Origin: Clostridiales bacterium | GTDB lineage: Bacteria > Bacillota > Clostridia > Oscillospirales > Oscillospiraceae | Direction of reading: 5' to 3' | Length of the DNA: 5,601 bases | Assembly (NCBI GenBank): GCA_019421525.1 | Contig: JAHZFC010000139.1 | Span: 1-5,601 of the forward strand | In this document: positions 5,010 to 5,601 of the stretch, in pieces | How the letters are laid out: each line of letters begins with the position of its first letter | Position numbering within the stretch: position 1 is the first letter of the stretch | Notes under the pieces: model-generated | The model's input: the letters and a program-made list of their open reading frames with translations, nothing else | Database searches by the model: none | What the model was told of the DNA's origin: nothing | Translations under genes and position numbers: made by a program

Positions 5010-5601
5010 TTGAAAGTCTTACTATTCAACGGCAGCACCCGAAAAAATGGCTGCACCTATCTGGCACTGGCGGAGATCGCGGACACGTTGGAGCGTGAGG
5101 GCATCGCCACCCAGATCCTCCAGATGGGCAGCTCCCCTGTCCGGGACTGTATCGGCTGCGACCAGTGCAGCAGCAAAGGCAGCTGTATTTTTGGCGATGA
5201 TGTGGTCGATCCTTGGATCGAGGCCGCCCGGCAAGCGGATGGCTTTGTGTTCGGCTCTCCGGTATACTTTTCCCATCCCTCCGGCCAGCTCCTGTCCGCC
5301 ATGGACCGGATGTTCTATGCCGGAGGGGATGCCTTTGTCCATAAGCCGGCCGCCGCCGTGGTCACCGCCCGCCGGGCCGGCACCACCGCCAGCCTGGACG
5401 CCATCCAGAAGCACTTCACCGACGCCCAAATGCCGGTGGTGTCCTCCACCTACTGGAACATGGTGTTCGGCCCCGCCCCGGAGCTGGTGCGGCAAGACCA
5501 GGAGGGCCTTCAGACCATGCGGAACCTGGGGCAGAACATGGCCTGGCTCCTGCGATGTATCGAAGCCGGAAGGGAACGGGGCTTTATGCCCCCTGCGGCG
5601 G
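5010..5601 (+). CDS. Flavodoxin-fold NAD(P)H-dependent oxidoreductase, iron-sulfur-flavoprotein-like, 3' end missing
   Basis: 197 residues are visible from a TTG start; no stop occurs before the window ends. The N-terminus MKVLLFNGSTRKNGCTYLAL is the first strand and FMN-phosphate loop of the NADPH-dependent FMN reductase/flavodoxin fold. GSPVYFSHPSGQLLSAMDR (82-100) is the second flavin-contacting region, and AAAVVTARRAGT (114-125) continues the central sheet. A compact cluster, C47-x2-C50-x2-C53-x5-C59, sits in the loop after the second strand. It fits the CX2CX2CX4-7C motif that binds a 4Fe-4S cluster in archaeal iron-sulfur flavoprotein (Isf), so electron transfer between an iron-sulfur centre and FMN is plausible. 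Many proteins with this arrangement are annotated only as flavodoxin family protein. No signal peptide is seen, so it should be cytoplasmic. It is the second gene of the unit under the divergent LysR gene. The flavoprotein call is firm; the cluster and substrate are inferred. Confidence 0.9.
   Translation, partial: MKVLLFNGSTRKNGCTYLALAEIADTLEREGIATQILQMGSSPVRDCIGCDQCSSKGSCIFGDDVVDPWIEAARQADGFVFGSPVYFSHPSGQLLSAMDRMFYAGGDAFVHKPAAAVVTARRAGTTASLDAIQKHFTDAQMPVVSSTYWNMVFGPAPELVRQDQEGLQTMRNLGQNMAWLLRCIEAGRERGFMPPAA

Noticed and set aside
5022..5495. Minus-strand open frame opposite the flavoprotein gene
   Set aside because: The plus strand carries conserved flavodoxin-fold motifs with a good ribosome binding site; the minus frame is a shadow.

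Overview
The window looks like chromosomal DNA from a GC-rich, gut-type member of the Clostridia, most likely the Oscillospiraceae (a Flavonifractor/Lawsonibacter/Pseudoflavonifractor-like organism). This is inferred from the very GC-rich codon choice, the strong AGGAGG-type ribosome binding sites, sigma-A-like promoters and the style of the PheT protein. No sequence search was run. No tRNA, rRNA, CRISPR array, insertion sequence or phage gene was seen.

Layout. (1) Positions 1-2328 (+) hold most of pheT, the phenylalanyl-tRNA synthetase beta subunit, cut at its 5' end by the window edge and closed by a textbook intrinsic terminator at 2339-2371. Its visible N-terminus carries about 100 extra residues that look like a second, degenerate copy of the tRNA-binding (EMAPII/OB-fold) domain. 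(2) Positions 2490-3623 (+) encode a membrane-anchored regulator: an N-terminal XRE/Cro-type helix-turn-helix followed by about eight hydrophobic segments. (3) Positions 3726-4622 (-) encode a LysR-type transcriptional regulator, convergent with the membrane regulator. A perfect 18-bp inverted repeat lies between their 3' ends. (4) From 4755 (+), divergent from the LysR gene, there is a two-gene unit: a 76-residue helical protein of unknown function, then a flavodoxin-fold flavoprotein with a compact four-cysteine cluster, which runs off the right edge.

The most informative part is the 132-bp divergent region 4623-4754. It contains a good sigma-A promoter for the right-hand unit (TTGATA-17 bp-CATAAT) and a perfect TATAAT box for the LysR gene on the other strand. 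A 7+7-bp inverted repeat is centred about 67 bp upstream of the predicted right-hand start site and covers the lysR -10 box. A weaker dyad overlaps the right-hand -35 box about 31 bp away. This is the classic arrangement of a LysR-type regulator that represses itself and controls a divergent target operon. The inferred circuit is that the LysR protein senses an unknown small molecule and switches on the small protein plus the flavoprotein, a probable redox or detoxification module.

pheT is housekeeping. The XRE-membrane protein appears to be an independent one-gene unit with an unknown signal.
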